Assembly (NCBI GenBank): GCA_024138015.1 | Contig: JAMXBB010000007.1 | Coordinates: 88,082,727-88,146,726, forward strand | Length of the DNA stretch: 64,000 nt | Source of the DNA: Lumnitzera littorea | Lineage: Eukaryota > Streptophyta > Magnoliopsida > Myrtales > Combretaceae | Direction of reading: 5' to 3' | Shown here: positions 1 through 10,274 of the stretch, piece after piece | How the letters are laid out: each line of letters begins with the position of its first letter | How positions within the stretch are numbered: position 1 is the stretch's first letter | Notes under the pieces: generated by a model | Told to the model about the DNA's origin: nothing | The model's database searches: none | Seen by the model: the letters and a program-made list of their open reading frames with translations, nothing else | Position numbers and translations under genes: made by a program

Positions 1-221
1 AACAAATAGAAATCATAATTAAAAAGAAGTAAAACATGGAATTAGTAGAAAATAAAAACCCCTTTTTATTTCACTATAGAAGTCTCACAAATATACGAAT
101 GATAAATTCTCGTCAGCTCTTTCGAGTAGTTCCGAGAAGAGTACATGATATAATACTAGTGATTATACAGAAGAAACGGAAAATACGAAAATGGGTACAA
201 AGATAAAGGAATGGATATGTT

Positions 222-299
222 GTGGTTAATCTCTCAATTGGGGTCTTGTGGTTAATCTCTCAATTGGGGTCTTGTGGTTAATCTCTCAATTAGAGTCTT
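222..299. repeat. Three tandem copies of a 26-bp unit
   Basis: Three head-to-tail copies of a 26-bp unit beginning GTGGTTAATCTCTCAATTGG lie at 222-247, 248-273 and 274-299. The third has two or three substitutions. The array sits in the non-coding internal part of element G and has no obvious function. Confidence 0.9.
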
Positions 300-1199
300 A
301 TGATGATATCTGACGATGTGATATGATATCTCTTCATGTGTGATGTCCCTTATCTAAAAATTACAGTGTATTTATATTTTTCTCGCCAAAAGGCTCGAAA
401 TACCCTACTTCAAGACACTCCTCGGTGTTTAAACCCGTTCCATGCACTAATTTGTGTGAAAAGTTAAAAAAGAACAATCATGTCTACTCTTATTATGCTC
501 GTAACTCAAGGCATGGTTGTTTTGACAAACCATAGCCTTTACCTATCACAGTTGTGATGTTGGACGTTGACGTTGACTCTTCGTCAAACTTATTCATCTC
601 TTCACACCAACGATTAAGGGAACAATTACCCTCTTAATAAATAATCATGGCCATGACTAACCGGGGGGACCGTGACTAATCGAGGGGTCACAATACTTCC
701 CTTGATCATGCCTGTATTGGAGGGGGTGATCAGTATTAGATACTTAAATCTTTTATTATTACACTCGTAATTGGTTTTCCTTCAAAATTTTCCATTCCTT
801 ATGGCCGTGATTACCTTAAATTGCATTGTTTTTGTATGAACTTCATCTCCTTACTCTTGAATCATTTGAAACTGATATGCTACATAATTAAGTATCAAGA
901 ACTTTATAAATGAACAAAATTATGAACAATTTATTCCTAAATATGCTTAGAAAATGTAGAATAATTTATGCTTATCATTTATCATTCATACGATTTATAA
1001 AACTTAATTTTTTCCTTAGAATTTAAGTTATAAAAATTATTTTTGATAGCTATTTTGAAAAATTACACCATAACTTGATTCCTACTAGGTACAGAAATGG
1101 ATGCTTTTAAGTAGTGGAGTGGTGAATACCTTGTGTAGGTTATACCTACATTAGTAGCTAAGGTAGTTAACTTCTTGCGTAGGTTAGTTTATATGATGA

Positions 1200-2640
1200 G
1201 GCTATTACGACTACTTGGTTTGGGGCGTGACACTTCCTTTCATCAATTTCTCTTAGGGTTTAGCAAGCCTACAGGGTGCTCTCCTTCATCAATTTCTCTT
1301 AAGGTTTTAGCCAACCCAAAAAGCACTTCCCTTCGTCAATTTCTCTCAAGGTCTTAGCTAACCTTTAGGATGTTTCCGTTTCACCAATTTTTCTTAAGCT
1401 TTTAGCTAGCCCATAAGGTGCTTCTTTACCTTAATTTCTCTTTAGGTTTATCAAGCCCATAAGGTACTTCCCTTCATTAATTTCTCTTAGGGTTTAGTTA
1501 GCCTATAGGGCATTCCCCTTCATTAATTTCTCTTAGGGTTTTAGTTAATCCATAAAGCATTTCCTTTCATCAATTTCTCTAACAATTTTAGCAAGCCCAT
1601 TGGGCACTTCCCTTCACTGGCTTTTCTTAGGGTTTTAGATAGTTCGTAGGATACTTTTCGTTTACCATTGTCTCTTAAGATCTTAGCTAGCTTATAGGTC
1701 GCTACCTTTATTTCTAACCAACTATCAAGATTTAACAAGCTTAAGGAGCGCTTTTTCCTGCCAAGTTTAGCTATCTTAGAAAAGCACTACTAAGATTCAC
1801 ATCACTTTCTCAACTAAGGTTGATAGTCCCCTAGAGGCACTCCTGCTTAGGTTAGTCAACTCAAAGGAGCATGGTTGGGTTTTCTAAATTGATTATCATT
1901 TAAGGTTTCGAGTCTCTTAGGGACATTCTTACCTAGGTTAGAAGTGTATGACTAGGTTTTAAATAGATTATCACTTAAGGTTGCTAGTCCCTTAGAGATA
2001 TTCTTGCTTAGGTTAGTTAGCTTAGAGGAGCACCAGTAAGTTTCAAATCAATTTCTTATTTAAGGTTACTAGGCTTTTATTGACACTCCCACCTAAGTTA
2101 GTCAACTTAAAGGAGTATAACTAGATTTCTTAGATCGATTTAAGCTTTCTATTTGTCTCTCTTTTAGGGTTTTAACTAGCTAAAGCAGTACTTTGTTTGT
2201 TTGCCTAGATTAGTCAACTTAGAAGAGCACGACCAAGTTTCAAATCGATTTCCCTAGTTAGATCACAAAGCACTACCATTATAGGGTTCTTACCAGCCTA
2301 CAAGATTGCTACCCTCCATTTCATTATTCTTTTAGGGTTCTTACTAGCTTATAGGGTTACTATCCTCCATTTCAATATTCTTTTAGGGTTTTTGCTAGCC
2401 CACAGAGGTACTACCCTTCTCTCAATATTTTTTTAAGGTTCTTATTAGCCTATAGGGACACTATCTTCCGTTTCAAAATCTTTTAAGGTTCTTGCTAACT
2501 CTTAAGGTTCTACACTTCAGTCAATGTCACTTTTACGATCTTGCCAACTTTCAAAATACTTCCGTTTCTTCAAAACTTTCCAAGGTTATAGTCAGCACGT
2601 AAGGCATTATACCATTCTAGAAACCCACTCTTGTATCATA
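1200..2640 (+). repeat. Modular tandem array upstream of the 3' LTR (element G)
   Basis: There are three consecutive blocks of degenerate tandem repeats. One has a period of about 47-50 bp (1200-1740; motif CATCAATTTCTCTTAGGG then TTTTAGCAAGCCC). The next has a period of about 80-90 bp (1740-2260; motif GGTTAGTCAACTCAAAGGAG). The last has a period of about 54 bp (2270-2640; AGGGTTCTTACTAGC). Homologous monomers occur at 46620-48150 (reverse) and 55985-57345. Hypervariable arrays between pol and the 3' LTR are a known trait of Tat-lineage elements. Confidence 0.8.
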
Positions 2641-2771
2641 GCTAGCTCTTAGAGTGCCTTCTCTCTCCTTCATCTTCCACCAAAAATCTCTAGTTGATCA
2701 AGCTTATGATAGGTAATTAGTTATAATGCTTCTTAGAGCAAATTCATTTTCAAGGCAAAATTGGTGTCTTT

Positions 2772-2790
2772 TTTTGTCAATGTGACAAAA
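2772..2790 (+). other. Hairpin upstream of the polypurine tract (element G)
   Basis: TTTTGTCA, loop ATG, TGACAAAA form a perfect 8-bp stem about 20 bases before the polypurine tract. The counterpart in element D (57465-57483) keeps the stem with one G-U pair. It lies in the 3' end of the genomic RNA, so a structural role is possible but unproven. Confidence 0.6.
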
Positions 2791-2810
2791 TTTTACTCAA
2801 ACTTCACCAT

Positions 2811-2823
2811 AAGAAGGAGCAGC
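2811..2823 (+). other. Polypurine tract, element G
   Basis: AAGAAGGAGCAGC lies immediately before the LTR start (TATAGATACTC, a decayed TGTAGACACTC). It is the expected plus-strand priming site. The equivalent sites are 12283-12297 and 46525-46537 (both minus) and 57503-57516 (plus). Confidence 0.65.
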
Positions 2824-3394
2824 TATAGATACTCTATTTTTTCTCTCATGTAGTTTTAAAAATTTTTTAGAATTAGGAAAAAGAGTCCTAATTCAAAAAA
2901 ATTTAAATTAGATATGAAAAATTACAAAACAATTGGAAAATTAGAAAAAAACAAAAAAAATTGAGAAATGTAAAAAAATAGAAAAATAGAAAGGGGAATT
3001 AGTTTTTTTTTTTATTTATTTATCTTGAGTTATTTTAGGGGTATTTATTTTGATAAGTTTTTTTAAGCATTGTCAAAGGGGTTTATAGTTTAGATACAAT
3101 TTAGTTTTATATCATTTCAAGGCACAAGCAAATGGCCCATTCGGTACTACCCTTGGTCTTGTCTTTACATTAAATAAAAGGTCCTAGGTTTGACTCTAAC
3201 AATAGGCACATTGTGCCTTTTATTTTTTCTTGACTACATCAGATACTTTACACAAAATCATTAGATCGCGTATCGAACTTAATAAGTAGGACATACTCGT
3301 TGGTCTATGTGGTTGATGTGGCGCCACAATAGTAACTAGCTTCCACCTCTTTCCCTCCTTTTACCTTGTTTTCTTGTAAGGAATACACTTATAC
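2824..3394 (+). mobile_element. 3' LTR of element G, first part (U3)
   Basis: The LTR begins TATAGATACTC directly after the polypurine tract, continues through an A-rich stretch, and is cut at 3394 by an inserted TGTAACG-type LTR. It carries a tRNA-like module (3133-3229) and a palindromic TGTGGCGCCACA near 3317-3328, also seen in part in the LTR at 43543-46524. The LTR appears to resume after 7692. Confidence 0.6.
3133..3229 (+). promoter_or_regulatory. tRNA-like Pol III module in LTR G: box A, box B, hairpin, T-run
   Basis: TGGCCCATTCGG (3133-3144) matches the box A consensus TRGCNNARYNGG at 11 of 12 positions. GGTTTGACTCT (3187-3197) matches box B (GGTTCGANTCC) at 9 of 11. A hairpin AGGCAC-ATT-GTGCCT (3204-3218) and then TTTATTTTTTC follow. 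The same order in the sense direction occurs in the LTRs at 42680-42769, 46113-46202 and 62611-62696 (all minus, as are those elements). It does not fold as a full canonical tRNA by eye, so I infer a tRNA-derived or SINE-like insert fixed in an ancestral LTR. Confidence 0.55.
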
Positions 3395-3546
3395 TGTAAC
3401 GCCTTAAAAGGGAGCTTGGTAATTTTGCCTAAAATCTTCATATCACATAAGAACCCATGATATAAAAACCACTTTTTAAGTCAAAGGTTACAAGACTCTA
3501 ACTAGTAAGTTTCTAAAGGTGCTTATTCAATTTACATATATCTACT

Positions 3547-3549
<3 letters not shown>

Positions 3550-3578
<29 letters not shown>
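3550..3578. repeat. (TA)n microsatellite
   Basis: An uninterrupted TA dinucleotide run of about 28 bases sits inside the inserted long LTR. Confidence 0.95.
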
Positions 3579-3582
<4 letters not shown>

Positions 3583-6447
3583 AGTGATTTAACAATCTAT
3601 AGTCACTAAAATCATAGAAAGTTAGAATCACCTACTAAATAATAAGAAAGGGTATTTATATCTCAATAATCATAATGCCACTAAATACCTTAAAAGTTTA
3701 ATTCAACTATAACACTTGCTTTCCTAAACTTATATTCTACTTTCTCAGCCTGGTGAAGCACTTTGTACTCAAATCTTAGCCCAACTCCAGCTTTGTGAGG
3801 CTTGTAAAAGAATCTATTGGGGGGTAAGCTATATCCATCTTAGTGAGTAACCTTCCTACCTTACTATCAAACAATAACAAGTGAGTTATTTATCAAACAT
3901 ATGAATGCATATACAAGCATATGCAATGCAAACAGCATATACAGTCGGCCGATAATTGTATATAGTACAGTTTTAATGCCTATCGTTGCTTGGGTTGGAA
4001 AGTATTTAGGCACGTTAAGACCCAAGTATCTATGTCCAATATGAAATATCTTAACAATATAACCACCCTTAGTAGTAGACACAACTTTGCCTCAAGCAAA
4101 AAGCAGCACTCCCTAGAGCCGAGTAGTTCCTAAAGGTCGAGGCAAGAACATGTCATATGATAAACAATCACAATAAATAATATCAATATGGATCCATCCA
4201 AGCATGATCTCCTGCTCTATTACATGGTGCTGACGCCCTTTAACTCATGTTATAAGATGTAATACATGTCCAGTTTAATTAGAGGCTAAATATTTATTAA
4301 TTCCAAATTCATGGGGTAGTAAAGCAAGCATATTGTAGACACTTTAATGCCCTATGTTCTAATATAGCAAACAAGAGTGTTTGAAATATCTTAAGATATT
4401 TTGCAAGTATAGTTCAACCAGAACAGGTATACACAAGTTCCCATATAGCCCAACATTCAATAAGTTCAATTATCATATATAATTAGATAATGTATTAAAT
4501 ACGAGCACAAAACAAAGTAAAATAGGGGGCAATATTCTCACTAAGCTTGAAGTCTAGTATTCCCAATAGTCCTTAGTAATCTCGAACTTGGTATCACAAA
4601 TCACCTGAGTAAGGTAATTATAGTAAATAAGATTTATCTTAAACGTAATCTATTCATTGACCTTGCTATAATTTCTTTGTTTCCACTTATTTCGTATCTT
4701 AGTCATAACATTCTCATTTTTAGTCGAAAATTCACATTCTTATAGTCGATTTTCATTGTTTTCCATCACTTTTGAGTATTATTTCATTGGTGAGGTTATT
4801 TTTAGGCTTTTGGGTCAGTAAGGTTTCGGTTTGGGCCTTATAAGTTCGTAAGCCCAAAGGGTAAGTTTGATCACTTTAGGGTTTAGGCTTAGCTTTGATC
4901 TTGGACCTTGCACTTAATATTTTGGGCTTTCTTTTAAGTATTTTAAATGGACTTTTTTAGTGCAACACTTTAAATTTTCACCTTATGAGCCTAAATAGGC
5001 CTTAATGTTGCTCTTATGGGCCTAAATAGGCCATTTTCACTAGTTTAATGCCCTTGGCTACTAAGAGGCCCATAAGGGATGACTTTAATGTTTTTCTAGA
5101 CTTAATAGACTTTTTATATTTTATTTTATTAGCCTTTTAATTTAGGGTTTAGATTTGGTCAACAAGTTGTTGGGCTCTATTCTTAGTTCATTTAAGGGCT
5201 TTTAGGTTTATCTTACATTTTAGGGCCTTAAGCTTAACTCTACTTATGATTTTGGGCTTAAGCCCACTAAAAGCCTTGAGATAAGTCCATTTTTTATTAG
5301 GATTCAAATTTGGTTTTTTCATTTGTTGGGCTTCTAATCATATTTCTAAGGCTTTAATAACTAACTAAGCTAGTTTAGGCCTAATTTGCATTATAGGACC
5401 CTAAACTTGATTCTAGTGTGTTTCCCTGTTTTAATCACATTTCTCTTTGTTTCAAGCTAATAACATCACCTAATACAGTGAAAATAAGATGGATACATAT
5501 CAAGAAAAGGGCAGCATGGATGGTACATAAGGTTTCATCGAGTTTAATCAACATCTTTTCAAATTATCTACATAAAACTATCTCTTACACCTCTAAAATA
5601 CAAATAGCAAACTAGCTAAGTACATGAATGAATGTGCAATTATAAGGCTCTAAAATGATATGTACATGATTATAACATATTTATATAATATTTTTAATTT
5701 AAAACTCTTAAGATATCATAGGTATAACTTATGTGAACAAGAAAGTCAAGTTGGGTGAGTTTTACCTTAGGCTAGCTTATACGAGTTTCAACTTTTCTAC
5801 TAAAAAACAAAGTAAAAAATTACTCCTTTGAGGGAAAATGTTTATCAGCAAGAAACTAGGATGTGTAGTTAATATTTTGGTGGTGGTGGCTTATGATTTA
5901 GTGGAGTATGGTATTGATAATGCAAAATGGCGCTAAGGTACGCAAAGAGGTCCGATAGCTCCTTTTGTTTTCTTCCCCTTTTTTTCCTTGGTTTTTATTT
6001 GGGTTTCTTGAGAGTGTTTCCTAGGCTTTTCTAAGAGTGAAGGATGAGGTTAAATGAGGGTTTTGAATGGGTGAAATGGCAAATATTAAAGGTAGATTAA
6101 GGGGGACAAAAGGTGGCTACTTTGGGATAAGGGTATAATAGCCCTCTCTTGGTACTATTGTACTTTGTTTGCTTTTTGCCAAATGAGAGGGGATTTCGTC
6201 TTCTTAAGGATAAGTGTCCTTTAATTCTCAATTAGTCCTTTGTCTTTTATTTTTAATTGAGCTTAACTTAGTACTAATTAAGAAGTAATGAGAGTTGGTA
6301 AACGGATTAAAGGGTAATTAAGCTAATTAATTGCGATTTTACTTAATTATGCAATTTAGGCCTAATTAGGGTGTAACTAACATCTTGCCATATTTTATCA
6401 TTTTAATTAAGTTCATTTACCTATATTGTTAGAGTCTTTTATTATTC

Positions 6448-7270
6448 AGGATCGATTAGGGTTTTTGAACTGCGTACGAGGCTAGTGATTTAAGGTTTCC
6501 TAGAGAAATTATTTGCTATCAGTGAATAATTTAGGAGTATACTTAGGTTTTATTAGTTGAATTAGGGCTTTGAACTTCCAATTAGGGTTTCACTTAGTCT
6601 ATTGATATTTTCCAATCATTTTAAGGTTTCTCATGTATTAGGGTTTTATACATATGGTTAAGGTTTTACTTTCTTTAGGCTTTTTTTTAAGGTTTGTGAT
6701 TCATGATTTATGGTTCAATCGTTTTATTTATGAATTTTATTATTATATGATTTATTTTATATCTTGAGCGATTCTAGGGATTATCTATTAACTGTTATAT
6801 CTAACTCCGAGTTTGGATCCAAAGTTTACAGGATTCATATTGTCTCCCCAAGTATAAGTTGGCATTCTTAAGAACATATTATCATGTTATTACTTTGGTT
6901 TCATATGATTAATCGTTCTTGATTTGTAGTCAATTATGATATAAAACCCAATTAGTAGATTATAGTGTAATTAAGTTTATTAATCTTAATTACTAGTACA
7001 CTTGGTACAAATTAAGCATGTTTTAGGGCTTAATGTGTCAAATTAAGTAAGTTAAGCCATGTTGGTCATCTTGTCTAATTAGTTTAAGGTATTGAGACAA
7101 TTATAGCTGTTTAGTATGCTTTAGAGGGTAGATTAGGGTTTTAAGGCAACTAAGTGATTAGTCTTCGATTAGTAAATAATTTTACTATTTAATTACAATA
7201 CAATGGTTGGATTAGGGTTTTATAATCATTTCAAGGGTTCGCACATATTAAGGTTCTAATTAGGGTTTTA
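6448..7270 (-). promoter_or_regulatory. Cluster of telobox-like motifs in the long LTR
   Basis: ATTAGGGTTT (reverse complement AAACCCTAAT, containing the telobox AAACCCTA) occurs near 6455, 6581, 6637, 7131, 7211 and 7258. On the minus strand this is the start (U3) of the LTR. Copies are interspersed, not tandem, so this is not a telomere tract. Plant telobox motifs are known binding sites for TRB-type proteins and are associated with Polycomb recruitment. Any such role here is inference. Confidence 0.4.
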
Positions 7271-7690
7271 GGTTTCAAAGCTTTATTTAAGAGTTATAGT
7301 ATTCATTTTAAAATTTTGAATTCATTATTAGAGTTATCTATGTCAATATTCATTATTGGCTTAGCTTACCTTATATCAGTTTCAAGGAGCTCTCATAGGC
7401 TTTGACTGTTAGTCTCTTTCCTATTGGTGTCTAGGATTAGTTTCATTAGATTAAGTTAACCTTGAGAGTTAACAGTTGTTATTGGCATTTGTTTATAAGA
7501 TTTTAGGGCTTTTGATTATAGGGATCAAATTAGGGTTAAGACTGCTATTTAGAGTTTTAGGGGTTTGCATTATGGTTTTTAAGCATAGTCTCTCTGATTT
7601 AGGGTTAGTTATCTTACAAACATTGAGGGTATCTTTCGGTAGAACTTATTAGCTTTGAACCCCTATTCTAAGAAATTTGCTAGGTTTATA
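7090..7690. repeat. Dispersed direct repeat, copy 1 (partner 27230-27836)
   Basis: About 600 bases align by eye, in order and with small indels, to 27230-27836. Shared landmarks include TTTTACTATTTAA, GAATTCATTATTAG and the tail ending in a GGTTT-ACA LTR terminus. It is the outer end of the TGTAACG-type LTR on the minus strand. Confidence 0.8.
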
Positions 7691-8078
7691 CATACCCCTC
7701 AATTTGCCATGATTTTTCAAGAAAATTCTACATACAAGCATACAATCTCTCGATTCAATCTTATACTCCACATAACTTACTTTACATAGATGCTAATAAC
7801 TTATCCAGATTCAGCAATTTGATGAACCAAAATCAACATTGAAAATAAAAAAAAGTTCAAAAAGCATGGATTTTGCTCTACTCGAATCCTTTTCATTTAA
7901 TGGGAATTGTTGCTTTTGATTATGGTTTTAGTAAGCAACACATCAATAAACTTCTTTTAACCATTAAATTATTATATTTTCAATAAACTCCGTTAAGATT
8001 CGAATTTAATGTCAACAAGACCCATTATTGTAGATCTTTGAATTGTTGACTTTCTAAGTTCAACAATGGCTAAAGGGA

Positions 8079-8086
8079 TATAAAAA
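8079..8086 (+). promoter_or_regulatory. TATA box of LTR G
   Basis: TATAAAAA is followed about 30 bases later by a transcript-like leader, at the position of the TATA box in the other Tat-type LTRs (35245, 50955, 57866). Confidence 0.45.
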
Positions 8087-8193
8087 GAGTTTCGAAGGTC
8101 CTTCTCAAGTAGAAATCATAAAGAAGCTTCATAAAAAACACTCTTTCAAGCCCCAAATCAAAGATTTCTATCTCTACAAAACCTACATCGCAA

Positions 8194-8194
<1 letters not shown>

Positions 8195-8240
<46 letters not shown>
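8195..8240. repeat. (CT)n microsatellite
   Basis: A CT run of about 46 bases with one interruption lies in the leader part of LTR G. Confidence 0.95.
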
Positions 8241-8245
<5 letters not shown>

Positions 8246-9225
8246 TATGATGACCACAGTAACTATCAAAGCAATTAACTATCACCACAGTGTTCCTCTC
8301 CCTTTAGGCTCTTTAACCCGACCACTCACAATCTCCGCTATACCTCTGAGATCCTTCAACTACTTCCTAAGGTCCTAAGTTGCAACTGCCCCCTTTGAAC
8401 CACCACTTTCTCTCCTTAAACTAACACCGCGGTTGCACTTATGGCCCTCTTAAACCCCTATCCCATCCACTACTTGTCACTTAGCAACCACTACTCAAGG
8501 CTACACACACCACCACCATTATGCAATCATAAACCACGACCAAACGACTACCACATATGGTAGCACTTAGGCAAACCCCCCTATTGCTAATTAGATTTGC
8601 ATGAAACTAAAATTCCCTGGTCATTTAGGTATCAAAATCCATATAAGGCATGTCGAGTTATTGCTTAGAAGAACCCCCTTATGATGGCACATGCAATACA
8701 CGTGAATTGGATTGAGTTGACCTGGATACAAGCTCTAAAACCAACCTAAACCAAGCCATCTAAGCCATGCCCCCTATCTTGAGTTTGGTCTAATCCCTTT
8801 CCTTTTTTCCCTTTGCCTTGTAGTTTGTTTTATTATTTATATATATATATATATTTACTTTTTCCTTTCTATAATGTTGTACTATATTGTAAAAAAATCC
8901 AATAAAAAAGAAGAAGAAAAATTTTTAAAAAAGAAAGAAAATATAAAAGGGAAGCTTTATTTTACTTCTAACGTGTCTCAGTGAAAAATAAAGTAAATAA
9001 ATAAATAATAAAATAAACATATAAATCATTAAAAAAATGTGTTTTGAGAAAAATAAAATGTTTTATCACTTAAAAGTTCTTGTTTTTTTCAAATAAATAA
9101 AGTAAACGAACCGTTTTTTAAATTTAAGACTTCTTTTAGAAAATTTTTCCAAAAAATAGACCCTTAAAAAAGCTAAAACCATTTTTTGAAACTTTTCTTA
9201 AAAAGAAAAATAAAATGGTAAGAGA

Positions 9226-10274
9226 GGTAGTCATACCCCAAAGGATACCCTATCCATGGCAAGTCGTCGTATATTGTATGAAGACTAAGGATCGACTCCC
9301 CTGTCGATCAATAGTCATTATACATTACACTAGGCTTCCCATTTTTTGAGCCATCCTCATAGTTGTATTAAGTTAATTGGAATAAGACATACGACTAAAA
9401 GTAGGAAGTTTATATAACTATAACAAAAGGAAGTGTTATACAATTTAAGTCTGATATTATCAAGGACTCCAATCTTCTGGTATTCTAAGTCCTTTGTAAT
9501 ATCAGCTAACAAAAGCTAAAATAAAAAATAAATACAATTGATTAAATATGAGAGTCCTACAACAACACGTATCTATGGTAGCTCCTTCATATCAAAATAA
9601 AAGACAAAAACTAATAGGGATCGTGGACCAATTACATGCTCTTAAGCTCAAGGGGCTTGCTCAGATGATTCACCAAACTATTCGAGGTGAGTTAAACAAT
9701 AAGGAGCAATGCATCCCTTAGTCTGACCTGTCGAGTTATTTTGCTCTCCACATCATCCAAGCAGCTATCAAGGTGAACAACCAACGAACCGAGCCTAACT
9801 CTCTATGACGCATTTGCCTAAGTATCAAACTAGAATATTACCTACCTAAACTGTGCTAAAGCAAAGTTGACATCTCTTCGAAGTAGACCTCTTGACAATA
9901 AGTACCCCCTGAACCAACCCCTGAACCAATCCCTACTATTTGAGTTACTGAATTGCCGATGCCAACTTGAACTAATCAGAACCTACCCTTGCTTAACCAA
10001 CAGTGTCATTAAGACCATACAATGAGAAAACAACACGCGTGTTATCCTTTCTAACATCCGTACTATCCTTTGTTCCCATTGAATATTCTTTTTGCCTAAT
10101 TACAATAGTACCTGTGTAAATTATTCCCTTTCCTCTATTATTAGAAATCTCTTTTTTTGTGAATTACTCTAACCTGATTTTTTAGATATACTCTCTAGAG
10201 CTAAGTATTCTATTACTTACTCTTGAGCTACTTTTATCTGGTTCATTGAGCGTGGACTAGTGACTAGTGACCTC
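9226..10274. other. Unassigned spacer between two LTR blocks
   Basis: About 1 kb of ordinary-composition sequence matches none of the LTR families I could track elsewhere in the window. It has no open frame, tandem repeat or terminal inverted repeat that I can see. It may be a remnant of the sequence into which the flanking elements inserted, or an unrecognised transposon fragment. Confidence 0.5.

Larger units (their letters stand above)
1..2823 (+). mobile_element. Tat-like LTR element 'G': 3' internal region, cut by window edge
   Basis: This is non-coding 3' internal sequence of a plus-strand Tat-lineage retrotransposon whose 5' part lies outside the window. The assignment rests on the order tandem array, conserved hairpin, polypurine tract, LTR start, which recurs at 12282, 46524 (both minus) and 57517 (plus). 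Bases 1-1200 hold no open frame that looks like gag or pol and only one short triplicated motif. The reading frames in the array are accidental. I infer a non-autonomous or heavily decayed copy. Confidence 0.65.
3395..7692 (-). mobile_element. Tekay/Del-like LTR (about 4.3 kb) inserted in LTR G
   Basis: The block opens with TGTAACGCC and closes with GGTTTATACA, so on the minus strand it runs TGTATAAACC to GGCGTTACA. That is the terminal pattern of long chromovirus (Del/Tekay) LTRs. The first ~110 bases resemble 62792 onward. The last ~600 bases resemble 27230-27836. Flanking pentamers are TATAC (left) and TACCC (right), an imperfect target duplication at best. No internal region adjoins, so a solo LTR is the simplest reading. 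No coding sequence is seen. Confidence 0.55.
7693..9225 (+). mobile_element. LTR of element G, remainder (promoter and R-U5-like)
   Basis: This stretch has the layout of the downstream half of a Tat-type LTR: a TATA box, a transcribed C- and T-rich leader, then A-rich sequence similar in style to 35900-36240. Homology to other LTR copies fades after 9225, so the true 3' end is missing. The exact point where LTR G resumes after the 3395-7692 insertion is uncertain. The frame over 8070-8288 is only the translation of a CT microsatellite. Confidence 0.45.

Noticed and set aside
1541..1738. 65-codon minus-strand frame with repeated KLLEKLMKG words
   Set aside because: A shadow of the tandem array in element G.
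1200..2640. CRISPR-like array
   Set aside because: Repeats are degenerate and contiguous with no unique spacers, in a plant-type retrotransposon context.
6448..7600. Possible interstitial telomere
   Set aside because: TTTAGGG-like words are scattered and not tandem. They lie within an LTR shared with 27230-27836.
8070..8288. Frame with a long Arg-Glu run
   Set aside because: Translation of a CT microsatellite.
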